A DNA stretch of 64,000 nt from Bacteroidales bacterium (GCA_029983675.1 JASBYY010000011.1:1-64000); one strand, 5' to 3'; shown: positions 43,057 through 52,588, counted from the first letter of the stretch. The notes: generated by a model from the letters alone, not told the origin. Numbers and translations are program-made.

Positions 43057-45000
43057 TTATTTGTCGAGACTCATCAAGAACTCTTCGTTGTTGATGGTCT
43101 TGGCCACTCTGTCTTTCAGGAACTCCATTGCTTCCACAGGGTTCATGTCGGCAAAGTGAGTGCGCAAAGCCCAGACACGGGCCAACGTGGTACTGTCAAC
43201 CAGCAAGTCGTCGCGACGAGTTCCAGAAGCCACGATATCGATAGCAGGGAAGATGCGCTTATTGGACAACCTGCGGTCGAGTTGCAGTTCCATGTTTCCT
43301 GTTCCTTTGAATTCCTCAAAGATAACTTCGTCCATCTTCGATCCCGTGTCAATCAGTGCGGTGGCAAGAATGGTAAGCGATCCGCCGTTTTCGATTTTAC
43401 GAGCCGCACCGAAGAAACGTTTCGGCTTCTGCAAGGCGTTGGCTTCAACACCACCGGTGAGCACCTTGCCCGAAGCGGGGGAAACCGTGTTATAAGCGCG
43501 TGCCAAACGGGTAATGGAGTCAAGCAGGATGACCACATCGTGACCGCATTCAGTGAGACGCTTGGCCTTTTCGAGCACGATATTGGCAATCTTCACATGT
43601 TTCTCGGCCGGTTCGTCGAATGTAGAGGCAATGACTTCAGCATTGACGCTACGCTGCATATCGGTAACTTCCTCAGGACGTTCATCGATAAGCAAAATGA
43701 TCAGATACACTTCGGGGTGATTGGCGGCAATGGCATTGGCCACTTCCTTCAGCAAAACCGTCTTACCGGTCTTGGGCTGAGCCACAATCAGACCACGCTG
43801 TCCCTTTCCAATAGGGGCGAACATGTCCATGATTCGGGTGGAGATGGAGCTGCCTTTGTGCCCGGTGATATTGAATTTCTCATTCGGAAACAGGGGTGTG
43901 AGGAAATCAAACGAAATGCGGTCGCGAACTTCTTCGGGCAAACGTCCGTTGATATAATCCACCTTGGTTAATGGGAAATACTTCTCACTACTCTTGGGAG
44001 GACGGATGGCGCCAAGCACCGTATCGCCGGTCTTCAGGCAGAACAGTTTGATTTGCGACTGCGATACATACACATCGTCGGGTGACGGCAAATAGTTGTA
44101 GTCCGACGAGCGCAAGAAACCAAAGCCATCGGGCATCACTTCCAATACGCCTTCGGCTTGAACCACGCCGTTGAAAGCACCGACAAGTTCGTCATGACGC
44201 TGTTTTTCGAGTGCCGCTTGAGCTTTTTCTTCCTTTTCCTTGTCGTTGTTGTGCACGGCATGATGAGGCAAGCCGTTACCTTGCACCTCATCATGCTGTT
44301 TTAAAGGCTTTCTGATTTCGTCTCTATATATCTTCTCTTGCCTCGAATAGTTGTACTTGACGGGGCCTTCCTGTGTTTCTGTCACATCGGCTACCGGTTC
44401 GGCTTTGATATCGTTGACGTTTTCTTCATTCTTAGGTGCCGGAGCGACCCTCTCGTAATGACGAAGCCCGCTTTGTGGGGCAGGTGAAGAGGTTTGATCG
44501 GCAGAACGACTGATGCGAGGACGACGCTCGCGCTTTTCTTTTGATTGTTCCGCAGCTTTGGGTGCAGATTCTTCAGCAGGGGAAGGGGAGGGTTGTGATT
44601 TCACCGGTTTATCTTCTTTTTCCGACAATGTTTTTTCCTCATTGTCAGATGTATTTACAGATTTTCCAATGACATCCATGATCTCTTTTATGGAGCCTTT
44701 AATAGGAAGGTCTGCAATATTAATCTCATCAGTGATACCCGATTCAGGCTTGATTCCTTCCTGTTTCTTGACTTCTTGTTTCTTAGGTTCCATGGGTTCC
44801 CTTACTTGTTTTTTAGTTGTTTTTGGACGAACATTCTCTTTTTTCTCGGGTTTATTCGATTCGTAATTATCTGACTGATAATCAATGATGTCGTAAACCA
44901 ACTGGGTCTTTGACTTTCCTTCATCGTCAATGCCCATTTCAATTGCGATGACCTTCAATTCTTCCAAGGTCTTCTCGTTGAGTTCAAAAATATTATACAT
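43057..45000 (-). CDS. rho: Transcription termination factor Rho
   Basis: 647 residues. Rho N-terminal domain at the start (MYNIFELNEKTLEELKVIAI), then a disordered, charged insertion of about 200 residues, common in Bacteroidota. Then RNA-binding (GFLRSSDYNYLPSPDDVYVS) and ATPase domains: Walker A QPKTGKTVLLKEVANAIA with Lys413, and LLIDERPEEVTDMQRSV. The ring helicase terminates transcription and enforces transcription-translation coupling. It is transcribed alone, with a TATTTTTGCC element at 45107-45114. Confidence 0.96.
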   Translation of the reverse strand: MYNIFELNEKTLEELKVIAIEMGIDDEGKSKTQLVYDIIDYQSDNYESNKPEKKENVRPKTTKKQVREPMEPKKQEVKKQEGIKPESGITDEINIADLPIKGSIKEIMDVIGKSVNTSDNEEKTLSEKEDKPVKSQPSPSPAEESAPKAAEQSKEKRERRPRISRSADQTSSPAPQSGLRHYERVAPAPKNEENVNDIKAEPVADVTETQEGPVKYNYSRQEKIYRDEIRKPLKQHDEVQGNGLPHHAVHNNDKEKEEKAQAALEKQRHDELVGAFNGVVQAEGVLEVMPDGFGFLRSSDYNYLPSPDDVYVSQSQIKLFCLKTGDTVLGAIRPPKSSEKYFPLTKVDYINGRLPEEVRDRISFDFLTPLFPNEKFNITGHKGSSISTRIMDMFAPIGKGQRGLIVAQPKTGKTVLLKEVANAIAANHPEVYLIILLIDERPEEVTDMQRSVNAEVIASTFDEPAEKHVKIANIVLEKAKRLTECGHDVVILLDSITRLARAYNTVSPASGKVLTGGVEANALQKPKRFFGAARKIENGGSLTILATALIDTGSKMDEVIFEEFKGTGNMELQLDRRLSNKRIFPAIDIVASGTRRDDLLVDSTTLARVWALRTHFADMNPVEAMEFLKDRVAKTINNEEFLMSLDK

Positions 45001-45106
45001 AAAAATTGGATTTCTTGTTCCAAAAATCTGGAAATAAAATGAATGTGCAATGAATAATTCTTTTTGAATTTGTAAAACGTATGAGGATTCATACTGTAAG
45101 ACACGG

Positions 45107-45114
45107 CAAAAATA
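45107..45114 (-). promoter_or_regulatory. Probable -7 element of rho
   Basis: The minus strand reads TATTTTTGCC. The leader to the rho ATG would be about 100 bases, long enough for feedback control, but no structure is proven. Confidence 0.5.
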
Positions 45115-45282
45115 ACATTTTTTTCTAAACGCGATGTGTTATTTTTGAAAAATCATATAAAATTCTCCTTGCTGATGGATAATGTCTTGTTATCGGAATC
45201 CGCTTTGAAGCACATTTTCAGGTAAAAAGGCTGGCTTCATTTTTTGTGCGACAACAATGGCATGATTCTGACAAAAAAGACT

Positions 45283-45290
45283 TATCTTTG
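45283..45290 (+). promoter_or_regulatory. Probable -7 element of the Cys/Met PLP enzyme
   Basis: TATCTTTG followed by C matches TAnnTTTGC, 105 bases upstream of the ATG. Confidence 0.5.
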
Positions 45291-45395
45291 CGGTACAACA
45301 GCAAAAAAAATAATTAGCTGCCAAAAATCAATAAATAATAAATATCTGCTATCGATTGCAGTAATTATTCGAACAATCAATCAACACATAACATC

Positions 45396-46577
45396 ATGAT
45401 TAATAACAAATTAAAACTTGAATCCGTGCTGGTTCACGGAGCCGAAATCGAAGACAACATGGGTGCAGCCGTCACCCCGATTTACCAAACCTCGACTTTT
45501 AAGTTCAAAAATGCCGACCGCGGTGCAGCATGTTTTGCCGGTGATGATCCGGGGTTTATTTATACGCGTATTGGCAATCCCACAATTGGCGCGTTAGAGA
45601 CAACACTCGCCGAAATCGAACATGGTTACGGCGCTGTTGCAGTAGGTAGCGGAATGGCTGCTGTTAATACGGTTTACATGGGTCTGCTAAAGGGTGGCGA
45701 CCACATGATTTCAAGTGCTGCGGTGTATGGCCCTTCACGCGTGGTGATGGAAAAATACTGGTCGAACTTCGGCGTAGAATCCACCTATTTAGATACTACC
45801 GATATCGAAAAGATCAAAAAGGCCATCAAGCTCAATACGAGAATGATTTATATCGAGTCTCCGGCCAACCCGACCATGGACATCAGCGACATTAAGGCGG
45901 TCAGTGAATTGGCGCATTCCAAGAACATCCTAGTGGTTATTGACAACACATTCTGCAGCCCTGTGCTTCAGCTTCCGTTAGATCTCGGTGCCGATGTGGT
46001 GCTACATTCCATGACCAAGTTTCTCAACGGACACGCCGATATTGTTGCCGGATGTGTGGTAGCCAAAGATAAAGACATCTATGCCAAGTTGCGCGGCACC
46101 ATGGTCAATTTGGGCTGCAACATGGACCCGACACAGGCCTATATGGTTATTCGCGGTCTCAAAACACTGAAAATCCGCGTGTTGAAACAACAAGAAAATG
46201 CCAGAATCCTCGCCGAGTGGTTAGAGAAGCACCCAAAAGTAGAGTGGGTGAAGTACCCGGGACTGCCATCGCATCCCCAGTATGAACTGGCACAGCACCA
46301 AATGTCAGGTCCCGGTTCACTGATCAGCTTTAGTTTGAAGGGCGGCATCCAAGCAGGAAAAGTGCTCATGGATAATATCCACATGATTTTGCTGGCCGTT
46401 TCGTTAGGAGGCGTGGAGTCGCTGATGTCACATCCGGCTTCGATGACGCACTCGAAAATGAGCAAGGAAAGCCGCGAAGCTGCAGGTATTACTGATGGCT
46501 TGGTGCGCTTTGCCGTAGGTATTGAAGATGTGGAAGATATCAAGGCCGACCTCGAGCAGGCTCTGAGTTGTATCTGA
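45396..46577 (+). CDS. Cys/Met metabolism PLP-dependent enzyme (methionine gamma-lyase/cystathionine lyase type)
   Basis: 393 residues. TPIYQTSTFKFKNADRGAAC, YTRIGNPTIGALETTLAEIE and HSMTKFLNGHADIVAGCVVA (PLP lysine Lys208) identify the family. In established methionine gamma-lyases a cysteine usually follows the active-site Tyr-Gly; here the segment is AAVYGPSRVVMEKY, so activity could instead be cystathionine gamma-lyase or synthase. Cytoplasmic; role in sulfur amino-acid turnover. Terminated by the hairpin at 46601-46629. Confidence 0.87.
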   Translation: MINNKLKLESVLVHGAEIEDNMGAAVTPIYQTSTFKFKNADRGAACFAGDDPGFIYTRIGNPTIGALETTLAEIEHGYGAVAVGSGMAAVNTVYMGLLKGGDHMISSAAVYGPSRVVMEKYWSNFGVESTYLDTTDIEKIKKAIKLNTRMIYIESPANPTMDISDIKAVSELAHSKNILVVIDNTFCSPVLQLPLDLGADVVLHSMTKFLNGHADIVAGCVVAKDKDIYAKLRGTMVNLGCNMDPTQAYMVIRGLKTLKIRVLKQQENARILAEWLEKHPKVEWVKYPGLPSHPQYELAQHQMSGPGSLISFSLKGGIQAGKVLMDNIHMILLAVSLGGVESLMSHPASMTHSKMSKESREAAGITDGLVRFAVGIEDVEDIKADLEQALSCI

Positions 46578-46600
46578 AGCCTTTAAATGGTTCTAAATTG

Positions 46601-46629
46601 AAAAGCCATCGGGATTTCCGATGGCTTTT
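46601..46629. terminator. Bidirectional terminator between the PLP enzyme and DUF3127 genes
   Basis: AAAAGCCATCGG pairs with CCGATGGCTTTT (12 bp, 5-base loop), with a T-run on the plus strand and T4 on the minus. Convergent genes share it. Confidence 0.88.
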
Positions 46630-46649
46630 TCTTATACTGATCACATCAA

Positions 46650-47048
46650 TTAGAACGGCAAATCGTCTTCGGGACTGCTTTCGGTGTGATCCGAATAACC
46701 CGATGCCGAAATTGGCGCAACAGTGGATTGCGGTGGCGTTTGGTGGGCTTGTGCAGGTGCTGCCGACTGTGCTGCATTTTGACCAATGGGATCAAAGCGC
46801 CACACGCGGACATCTGTGTACCACTTACCATTGAACTCGCGCGATTCAACACTAATTTGCGCTTTGACCATTTGTCCGGGAGCCAGATTTGCGGCTTCAT
46901 TAGCCAAATCGCTCCAACAATTCAAACAAACCGTTTTGGGATACTGTTCGTCCGTTTCAATGATCAATTCCTGTTTTTGCCAAGGACCGCGTGCACTGGT
47001 GCCGTTTATCAGGTTGCCTAATTTTACAACTTTTCCAATAATTTCCAT
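46650..47048 (-). CDS. DUF3127 protein with SSB-like OB fold and C-terminal tip
   Basis: 132 residues. MEIIGKVVKLGNLINGTSAR, WQKQELIIETDEQYPKTVCL and SVESREFNGKWYTDVRVWRF match DUF3127, predicted to be an OB fold related to single-stranded-DNA-binding protein. A Pro/Ala/Gln-rich linker leads to the acidic end SSPEDDLPF, like the DDDIPF tip by which SSB recruits repair proteins. Function unproven; a role in DNA metabolism is inferred. A TACATTTGC element lies at 47096-47103. Confidence 0.85.
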   Translation of the reverse strand: MEIIGKVVKLGNLINGTSARGPWQKQELIIETDEQYPKTVCLNCWSDLANEAANLAPGQMVKAQISVESREFNGKWYTDVRVWRFDPIGQNAAQSAAPAQAHQTPPQSTVAPISASGYSDHTESSPEDDLPF

Positions 47049-47095
47049 AGTTTATGCTTGATTTATAATGATTTCTGATTTTTACTTACATTTTG

Positions 47096-47103
47096 CAAAT
47101 GTA
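47096..47103 (-). promoter_or_regulatory. Probable -7 element of the DUF3127 gene
   Basis: The minus strand reads TACATTTGC, 48 bases upstream of the ATG. Confidence 0.5.
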
Positions 47104-47494
47104 ATCAAATCCTTGATGCAATCTCGATTTTCCATGACGTTTTTTCCCGGCGGTTTGTCGTGAAAGTTGCAATGTGTTGAACCTCTACGTATTTCAAAAA
47201 TGCCGGATTTTCAAGTTTCTGAAAAATCCCCCTTTTCAAATATAATCAATATTATGTTAAATATAACATCTAAGACCCGCTACATTGCTTTGTCGGTGCT
47301 TTTTTGAAAAAACTCTGATTTCCTTGATAATTGTTGTATTTTTGCCGTGTGGCATGACGATTGTTTGTTTGTTTAATTGCCACAACAAAGATACTGAATT
47401 TCAGTTAATTATGCAACATGTCATGCCGCTTTTTTTGATTTTCTTTGCTCATTTTCAATGGGTTATCCTAACATGTGAAACTTGAATTATTGAT

Positions 47495-47502
47495 TAAATT
47501 TG
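47495..47502 (+). promoter_or_regulatory. Probable -7 element of the T9SS-cargo gene
   Basis: TAAATTTG followed by C, 128 bases upstream of the annotated ATG and upstream of the apparent remnant of the signal peptide. Confidence 0.45.
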
Positions 47503-47629
47503 CACCGTTGATTTTTCAAGTTTTGCTTAACGGGTTCGAAAAGGATTCGGGAGGCTATGTGAAAGAGGCACCCTTTTATTAAATATCTAAATCTAAACCT
47601 TTTTTGTTGCTACGGCAACAGCACAAAAC

Positions 47630-48640
47630 ATGAACCGTTATGTCACATTAAATGTGAGACAAGGGGAACAAATCCTTCTTGACATAAAAGCATCTGTCGG
47701 TAGCAACACTCCAGTAAGGATTGTCAGCGGATCGACTGACGAAACCATTTTAGTCAGTTATTGGAGTGGGAACCATAGTTTTTACGCCGATGCTGATACG
47801 ATGGCCATTTACGGCGACGTCACCGGTCTGGAATGTGTCGATAACGGGGCTAAAATAACAGGCTTGGATTCGGAACACAACAACTTGATGGGCTACATTG
47901 ACTGTGCCTCCTGCGAAATCGAAACCCTGAATCTAAAAAATTGCACGGAATTGGCATCTTTGTATTGCGATAATAATCATATCTCCGAACTATTCTTGGG
48001 TGACTGTTCGGGGCTTCAAGAACCGTTTTGTAATAACAACAACATTGCCAAACTGGAACTGAACGCTTGCACCAAGTTATCTGAATTGGCATGTAATACG
48101 AATAATATCAGCACATTGGATGTAAGTGCATGTGCGAGACTGGTTTTTCTGGCATGCTATCAAAATCCATTTTCCGCAGCGGCTATCGATCAGATTTATT
48201 GTGACCTGCCCGATTGCACCAATGGTCAGTTTATTGGGTATATGATTCCCCTTTACAATGCTGAAGATCTCAATTACAACACAGTGTTGTCAACCAATGC
48301 GAACAATGCCACCAGTAAAAACTGGAAAGTTGTATATAGGAATCCGGATTTAGCACCTATTCCGCCTACTACCGGCAATTTTGATTGTATCACAGGTTTT
48401 GAAGAACTTTCGCTTACAAAGGAGGCGATACAGCTTGCTCCCAATCCGGCGAAAGATTTCGTTACCATTTTGCTATGTGAAACTTACCTTGAAAAACCTT
48501 TGGAAATCATCGACATATTCGGCAGAATTGTCTATAGCGACGCGGCACAAATCAGGCAAGACATCTCCGTTGCCGATTTGCCGAACGGATTGTATATTGT
48601 AAAGGTGGGCGATGTCACAACAAAACTAATCAAACGTTAA
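47630..48640 (+). CDS. Leucine-rich-repeat protein with T9SS type A sorting domain, signal peptide apparently lost
   Basis: 336 residues. The middle has Bacteroidota-type leucine-rich repeats (LNLKNCTELASLYCDNNHIS, LELNACTKLSELACNTNNIS). The last ~80 residues form a type A sorting domain (LAPNPAKDFVTILL, then NGLYIVKVGDVTTKLIKR), which directs proteins through the type IX system to the cell surface. That system needs a Sec signal peptide, absent from the ATG at 47630. In-frame FFVATATAQN just upstream looks like the end of one, but a TAA at 47594-47596 blocks it. Either two frameshifts or one sequence error have damaged the 5' end. Confidence 0.75.
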   Translation: MNRYVTLNVRQGEQILLDIKASVGSNTPVRIVSGSTDETILVSYWSGNHSFYADADTMAIYGDVTGLECVDNGAKITGLDSEHNNLMGYIDCASCEIETLNLKNCTELASLYCDNNHISELFLGDCSGLQEPFCNNNNIAKLELNACTKLSELACNTNNISTLDVSACARLVFLACYQNPFSAAAIDQIYCDLPDCTNGQFIGYMIPLYNAEDLNYNTVLSTNANNATSKNWKVVYRNPDLAPIPPTTGNFDCITGFEELSLTKEAIQLAPNPAKDFVTILLCETYLEKPLEIIDIFGRIVYSDAAQIRQDISVADLPNGLYIVKVGDVTTKLIKR

Positions 48641-48650
48641 AGAAGACTTT

Positions 48651-48691
48651 TTCACAAAAAAACCGCCGGATTTCGGCGGTTTTTTGTGAAA
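48651..48691. terminator. Bidirectional terminator between T9SS-cargo and TPR genes
   Basis: TTCACAAAAAAACCGCCG pairs with CGGCGGTTTTTTGTGAA with one bulged base and a 5-base loop. A/T-rich flanks suit both convergent genes. Confidence 0.85.
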
Positions 48692-48822
48692 TCGAACGGA
48701 CCGTGGGAGACCTCATTAAGAATCATTGCTGTCCGTTACTGTTTTTAATCCTGGCAACGTATTGAAAGCTTTCAAGTTAATGCGGGTTGCCGAAAAGAGG
48801 CTGGTTACAGGCGTAAAAGTAA

Positions 48823-49977
48823 TTATTGGTCGTCAAGTGCTTTGACTTCATCCATCATCTTCAGTTGTACATAAATGGATTTCAAGACGGCTTTGATCTC
48901 ATCGCCGGGCTGGCTTTCGTAAGCCTTGCGGATATAGGGCAAACCATCGCGCAAAATGTCTTCGGCCTGCTTCACGAGATCGTTATACTCTTTTACTTTG
49001 TCCAAAGGCAGTTCGTTGGCCTGTGTCTTGAGCTTGTTCGACATGGTGATGTACAATGCACCAAGGTTATAGGTGGCATCGTAATAATCAGGAATTACAG
49101 CAAGGGCTCTTGTGTAGTAGTCAATCGCCTTTGATGAATCAAAGATTTCACTGTTTTCATCACCATAGATGGTGCCAAGGATGAACAGAATGGAAGCATT
49201 GTTCGGATCGAGTTCGTTCAATTTAATCAGGTCGCTGATAGCTTCCTGACCCTTGCCTTGTTTCAGATACACGTTCACCTTTTCAATAATCATGCTGGCA
49301 TCGCCCGGGAACTTTTCCAAGCCCTGGCTAATCATTTCGAAGGCTTTATCCTGATTGCCAAGTCCGTTATAGGTGACGGCGAGGTTTTTATAGATATCGA
49401 CGTTATCCACGTGCAGTGTCTCTTTCATTTCGGTGAAATAAGTCAAAGCCTGTTCATAGTTGTGCGATTTAAGACAGGCATTGGCGGCATAGTTGAGACA
49501 GGCAGTGTCGGGCTGGCTCAGCAGCGAAATATCATACGATTTTTTGAAAGCAACTGCAGCAACGTCATACTTGGCATTGTTGTAATTCTCGGCACCTTCC
49601 TGATAATACATGTTACGGATGGCAGCGATACGGGGATAGACATCCTGCTGGTTGTCTTTGGCATACGAAGGATCGACATTGACACAGTTGGACAGCGACT
49701 CATACGCTTTCTCCAATGCATCGGGAGCAGTAGCTTTCAGTTCAGGATCTTGGTGGATGTTCAAATAAATCATGGCGCGATACAGCCAAGCCTGGGCCTG
49801 GTCTTTGGTTTTCATTCCCAAAAACTGCTCGTGATTGACACATTTTTCAATGGATGCCATTGCCTTCGCATATTCACCGTTTCTGTTGTACATGAACGCA
49901 TCGGTACGATCCTTTTTTTGCGCCATCATGACATTTACTGTAAGTAAGACGGCCACTAAAATCATTAATCTTTTCAT
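48823..49977 (-). CDS. Exported tetratricopeptide-repeat protein
   Basis: 384 residues with a signal peptide (LMILVAVLLTVNVMMAQ). TPR units include YNRNGEYAKAMASIEKCVNH, KNLAVTYNGLGNQDKAFEMI and ATYNLGALYITMSNK. It should be a periplasmic scaffold. It lies downstream of gyrA in the same direction, about 100 bases away, with no obvious own promoter. Partner unknown. Confidence 0.86.
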   Translation of the reverse strand: MKRLMILVAVLLTVNVMMAQKKDRTDAFMYNRNGEYAKAMASIEKCVNHEQFLGMKTKDQAQAWLYRAMIYLNIHQDPELKATAPDALEKAYESLSNCVNVDPSYAKDNQQDVYPRIAAIRNMYYQEGAENYNNAKYDVAAVAFKKSYDISLLSQPDTACLNYAANACLKSHNYEQALTYFTEMKETLHVDNVDIYKNLAVTYNGLGNQDKAFEMISQGLEKFPGDASMIIEKVNVYLKQGKGQEAISDLIKLNELDPNNASILFILGTIYGDENSEIFDSSKAIDYYTRALAVIPDYYDATYNLGALYITMSNKLKTQANELPLDKVKEYNDLVKQAEDILRDGLPYIRKAYESQPGDEIKAVLKSIYVQLKMMDEVKALDDQ

Positions 49978-50080
49978 TTCCTTGATATTTAATTGTTTGA
50001 CAATTTCGATTCGTTGTTACTTAAGTATCAGCAATTATTATTCCAAATTATTATTCTTCTGCTGGTTTTACATTGTTATC

Positions 50081-52588
50081 CTATTCAATTTCAATGTATT
50101 CATCGTCTTGCAGCACCTCTTCCTCGTCTTCTTCGGCATCTACCCGTGCCACAGCGGCAATCTGGTCAGACTCTCTGATGTCAATCAGCTTCACGCCTTG
50201 TGTGGCGCGACCCATAACACGAAGCGTATCAACGCCGATGCGGATGACGATACCCGACTTGTTGATGATCATCAAATCGTCGTTATCGGTCACACACTTG
50301 ATGGCGATTAGTTGGCCGGTCTTTTCGGTGATATTCATGGTCTTGATACCCTTACCGCCACGGTTCGTGATGCGGTAGTCTTCAATTCCGGTACGTTTTC
50401 CGAAGCCGTTTTCCGAAACCACGAGCACCGATTGTTCAGGATTGCTGATGCAAATCATGCCGATGACTTCATCATTGTCTTCACTGAGCGTGATGCTCTT
50501 TACGCCAGCCGCTGTACGACCCGTCGGACGCACTTTACTTTCGTTGAAGTGGACGGCCTTTCCAAATTTTGTAGCCACCAACACTTCATCGTTGCCACTG
50601 GTCAGACAGGCATCGAGCAACTCATCGTCTTCACGAATGGTGATGGCATTAATGGCAAGGTTACGTGTGCGTCGGTTGGAATATGCTTCAAGCGTGGTCT
50701 TTTTGATAATACCCTTTTTTGTTCCAAGGATGATATAGTTGTTTTTCACATAATCCTCATCGGCCAGGTCAAGCACATTCAGATAAGCCCGCACCTTGTC
50801 ATCCTGATCAATATTAATAAGGTTCTGTATGGCGCGTCCCTTGCTGTTCTTGCCCTCTTCTGGAATTTCGAACACCCTTGTTCTCAAGCACTTACCTTTT
50901 TCGGTAAAGAAGAGCAGGTAGTTGTGATTCGTGGCGATGAAAATATGTTCGATAAAGTCGCTATCGCGGGCGGCAGAGCCTTTTGAGCCTTTACCTCCCC
51001 TGCTTTGTCTTCTGTATTCGGCAAGCGGAGTGCGTTTGACGTAGCCCAAGTGCGAAATGGTGATGACCACAGCTTCGTCGGCAATAAGATCCTCCATGCG
51101 CACTTCGTCGACAGCGTGTACGATCTGCGAGCGACGTGCATCGCCGTATTTTTCCTTGATAACCAGAAGTTCATCCTTGATGATCTGGTACTGCAAGTCC
51201 ACATTTTGTAGAATCTCGTGAAAATAGGCGATTTTATTCTTGAGGTCTTCCAGTTCTTCCATGATCTTCAGGATTTCGAGACCTGCGAGTTGTCCCAAGC
51301 GGTACGCTACAATAGCGGAAGCCTGCGGGTCATCGAAGCCGAACTTGTCCATGATAGCTTGTTTGGCTTCTGGAGTTCCTCCCTTACAAGCGCGAATAGT
51401 GGCGATGATTTCATCGACAATATCGATGGCGCGGGCCAAGCCTTCCAAGATGTGAGCACGCTCTTCGGCCTTCTTCAGCTCGAAACGGGTGCGACGCAAC
51501 ACGACTTCATGGCGGTGCGCTACAAAATGCTCAATCAGCTGCTTGAGATTCAGGGTTTGCGGACGACCGTTCACCAAGGCGACGTTGTTTACATTGAAAG
51601 CCGTTTGCAAGGGTGTCATCTGATACAGCTTATTCAGCACTATATCGGCAATTGCTTCGCGTTTCAGCTCGTAAACAATACGAATGCCCTTGCGGTCCGA
51701 TTCGTCACGGATGTCGGAGATGCCGTCCAATTTCTTTTCGTTGACCAAGTCGGCGGTTTTTTTGATCATTTCCGCCTTGTTCACTTGATAAGGTATCGAG
51801 GAAACGATAATACGTTCGCGGCCGGCATGTTCTTCGATAGTGGCCTCGCCACGGATGACGACACGCCCCTTCCCTGTTTCAAAGGCTTCGCGCACGCCCT
51901 CGTATCCGTATATGATGCCTGCCGTCGGAAAATCAGGAGCCTTGATATGTTCCATCAGTTCGGCGATGGTGATATCGCGGTTGTCGATATAAGCGATGAT
52001 GCCATCTACACATTCGGCGAGGTTGTGCGGCGCCATGTTGGTAGCCATTCCTACAGCAATACCGTTCGATCCATTCACCAACAATGTGGGGATCTGTGTA
52101 GGCAATACTGTAGGTTCCTGCAACGAATCGTCAAAGTTGTTCTGGAAATCGACAGTGTCCTTTTCAAGGTCATCCAGCATTTCCTCGGCGATCTTCTTCA
52201 GACGCGCTTCGGTGTAACGCATGGCAGCGGGACTGTCACCATCTATCGAGCCGAAGTTGCCCTGACCGTCAACCAACGGATAACGCAACGACCAGTTCTG
52301 CGCCATGCGGCACATGGCATCATAAACCGACGAGTCACCGTGGGGATGGTACTTACCAAGCACTTCACCGACGATTCTCGCCGATTTCTTGTACGAACTC
52401 TTCGAGGTGACACCCAAACCGATCATGCCGTAAAGCACGCGGCGGTGAACCGGTTTCAAACCGTCTCTCACATCAGGTAACGCCCTCGAAATGATGACCG
52501 ACATCGAATAGTCGATATATGCCGATTTCATCTGATTCTCAAGGTTTACCCTGATGATTTTTTCTCCTGACAAGTTTTCTTCTTCCAT
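50081..52588 (-). CDS. gyrA: DNA gyrase subunit A
   Basis: 835 residues. Start region NLENQMKSAYIDYSMSVIIS; catalytic Tyr125 in AAMRYTEARL; GKYHPHGDSSVYDAMCRMAQ holds Ser86 and Asp90, equivalents of E. coli Ser83/Asp87, both the sensitive-type residues. The C-terminal domain has the GyrA-box-like QSRGGKGSKGS, supporting gyrase over topoisomerase IV. It introduces negative supercoils. A TATTTTTGC element lies at 52629-52636. Confidence 0.96.
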   Translation of the reverse strand: MEEENLSGEKIIRVNLENQMKSAYIDYSMSVIISRALPDVRDGLKPVHRRVLYGMIGLGVTSKSSYKKSARIVGEVLGKYHPHGDSSVYDAMCRMAQNWSLRYPLVDGQGNFGSIDGDSPAAMRYTEARLKKIAEEMLDDLEKDTVDFQNNFDDSLQEPTVLPTQIPTLLVNGSNGIAVGMATNMAPHNLAECVDGIIAYIDNRDITIAELMEHIKAPDFPTAGIIYGYEGVREAFETGKGRVVIRGEATIEEHAGRERIIVSSIPYQVNKAEMIKKTADLVNEKKLDGISDIRDESDRKGIRIVYELKREAIADIVLNKLYQMTPLQTAFNVNNVALVNGRPQTLNLKQLIEHFVAHRHEVVLRRTRFELKKAEERAHILEGLARAIDIVDEIIATIRACKGGTPEAKQAIMDKFGFDDPQASAIVAYRLGQLAGLEILKIMEELEDLKNKIAYFHEILQNVDLQYQIIKDELLVIKEKYGDARRSQIVHAVDEVRMEDLIADEAVVITISHLGYVKRTPLAEYRRQSRGGKGSKGSAARDSDFIEHIFIATNHNYLLFFTEKGKCLRTRVFEIPEEGKNSKGRAIQNLINIDQDDKVRAYLNVLDLADEDYVKNNYIILGTKKGIIKKTTLEAYSNRRTRNLAINAITIREDDELLDACLTSGNDEVLVATKFGKAVHFNESKVRPTGRTAAGVKSITLSEDNDEVIGMICISNPEQSVLVVSENGFGKRTGIEDYRITNRGGKGIKTMNITEKTGQLIAIKCVTDNDDLMIINKSGIVIRIGVDTLRVMGRATQGVKLIDIRESDQIAAVARVDAEEDEEEVLQDDEYIEIE

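Larger units (their letters stand above)
45001..45395. other. 395-bp divergent region between rho and the PLP enzyme gene
   Basis: AT-rich. It contains the rho -7 element (45107-45114, minus) and the PLP-enzyme -7 element (45283-45290, plus). No gene or strong RNA structure was seen in the rest. Confidence 0.6.
47049..47629. other. 581-bp intergenic region with promoters and a palindrome, no gene
   Basis: Holds the DUF3127 -7 element (47096-47103, minus), a palindrome ATGTTA-AATA-TAACAT (47254-47269), an unassigned TATTTTTGCC on the plus strand (47337-47344) and TAAATTTGC (47495-47502) ahead of the T9SS-cargo gene. From about 47555 there is degraded coding sequence for a signal peptide. Confidence 0.55.

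Noticed and set aside
43057..45000. Rho insertion as a novel domain
   Set aside because: Large disordered insertions are common in Rho of this phylum.
52200..52345. Quinolone-resistance mutation in gyrA
   Set aside because: Ser86 and Asp90 are the sensitive-type residues; no change seen.
51218..52480. 420-residue plus-strand ORF opposite gyrA
   Set aside because: It is an antisense shadow of gyrA with no family-like sequence or start signal; gyrA on the minus strand is unmistakable.
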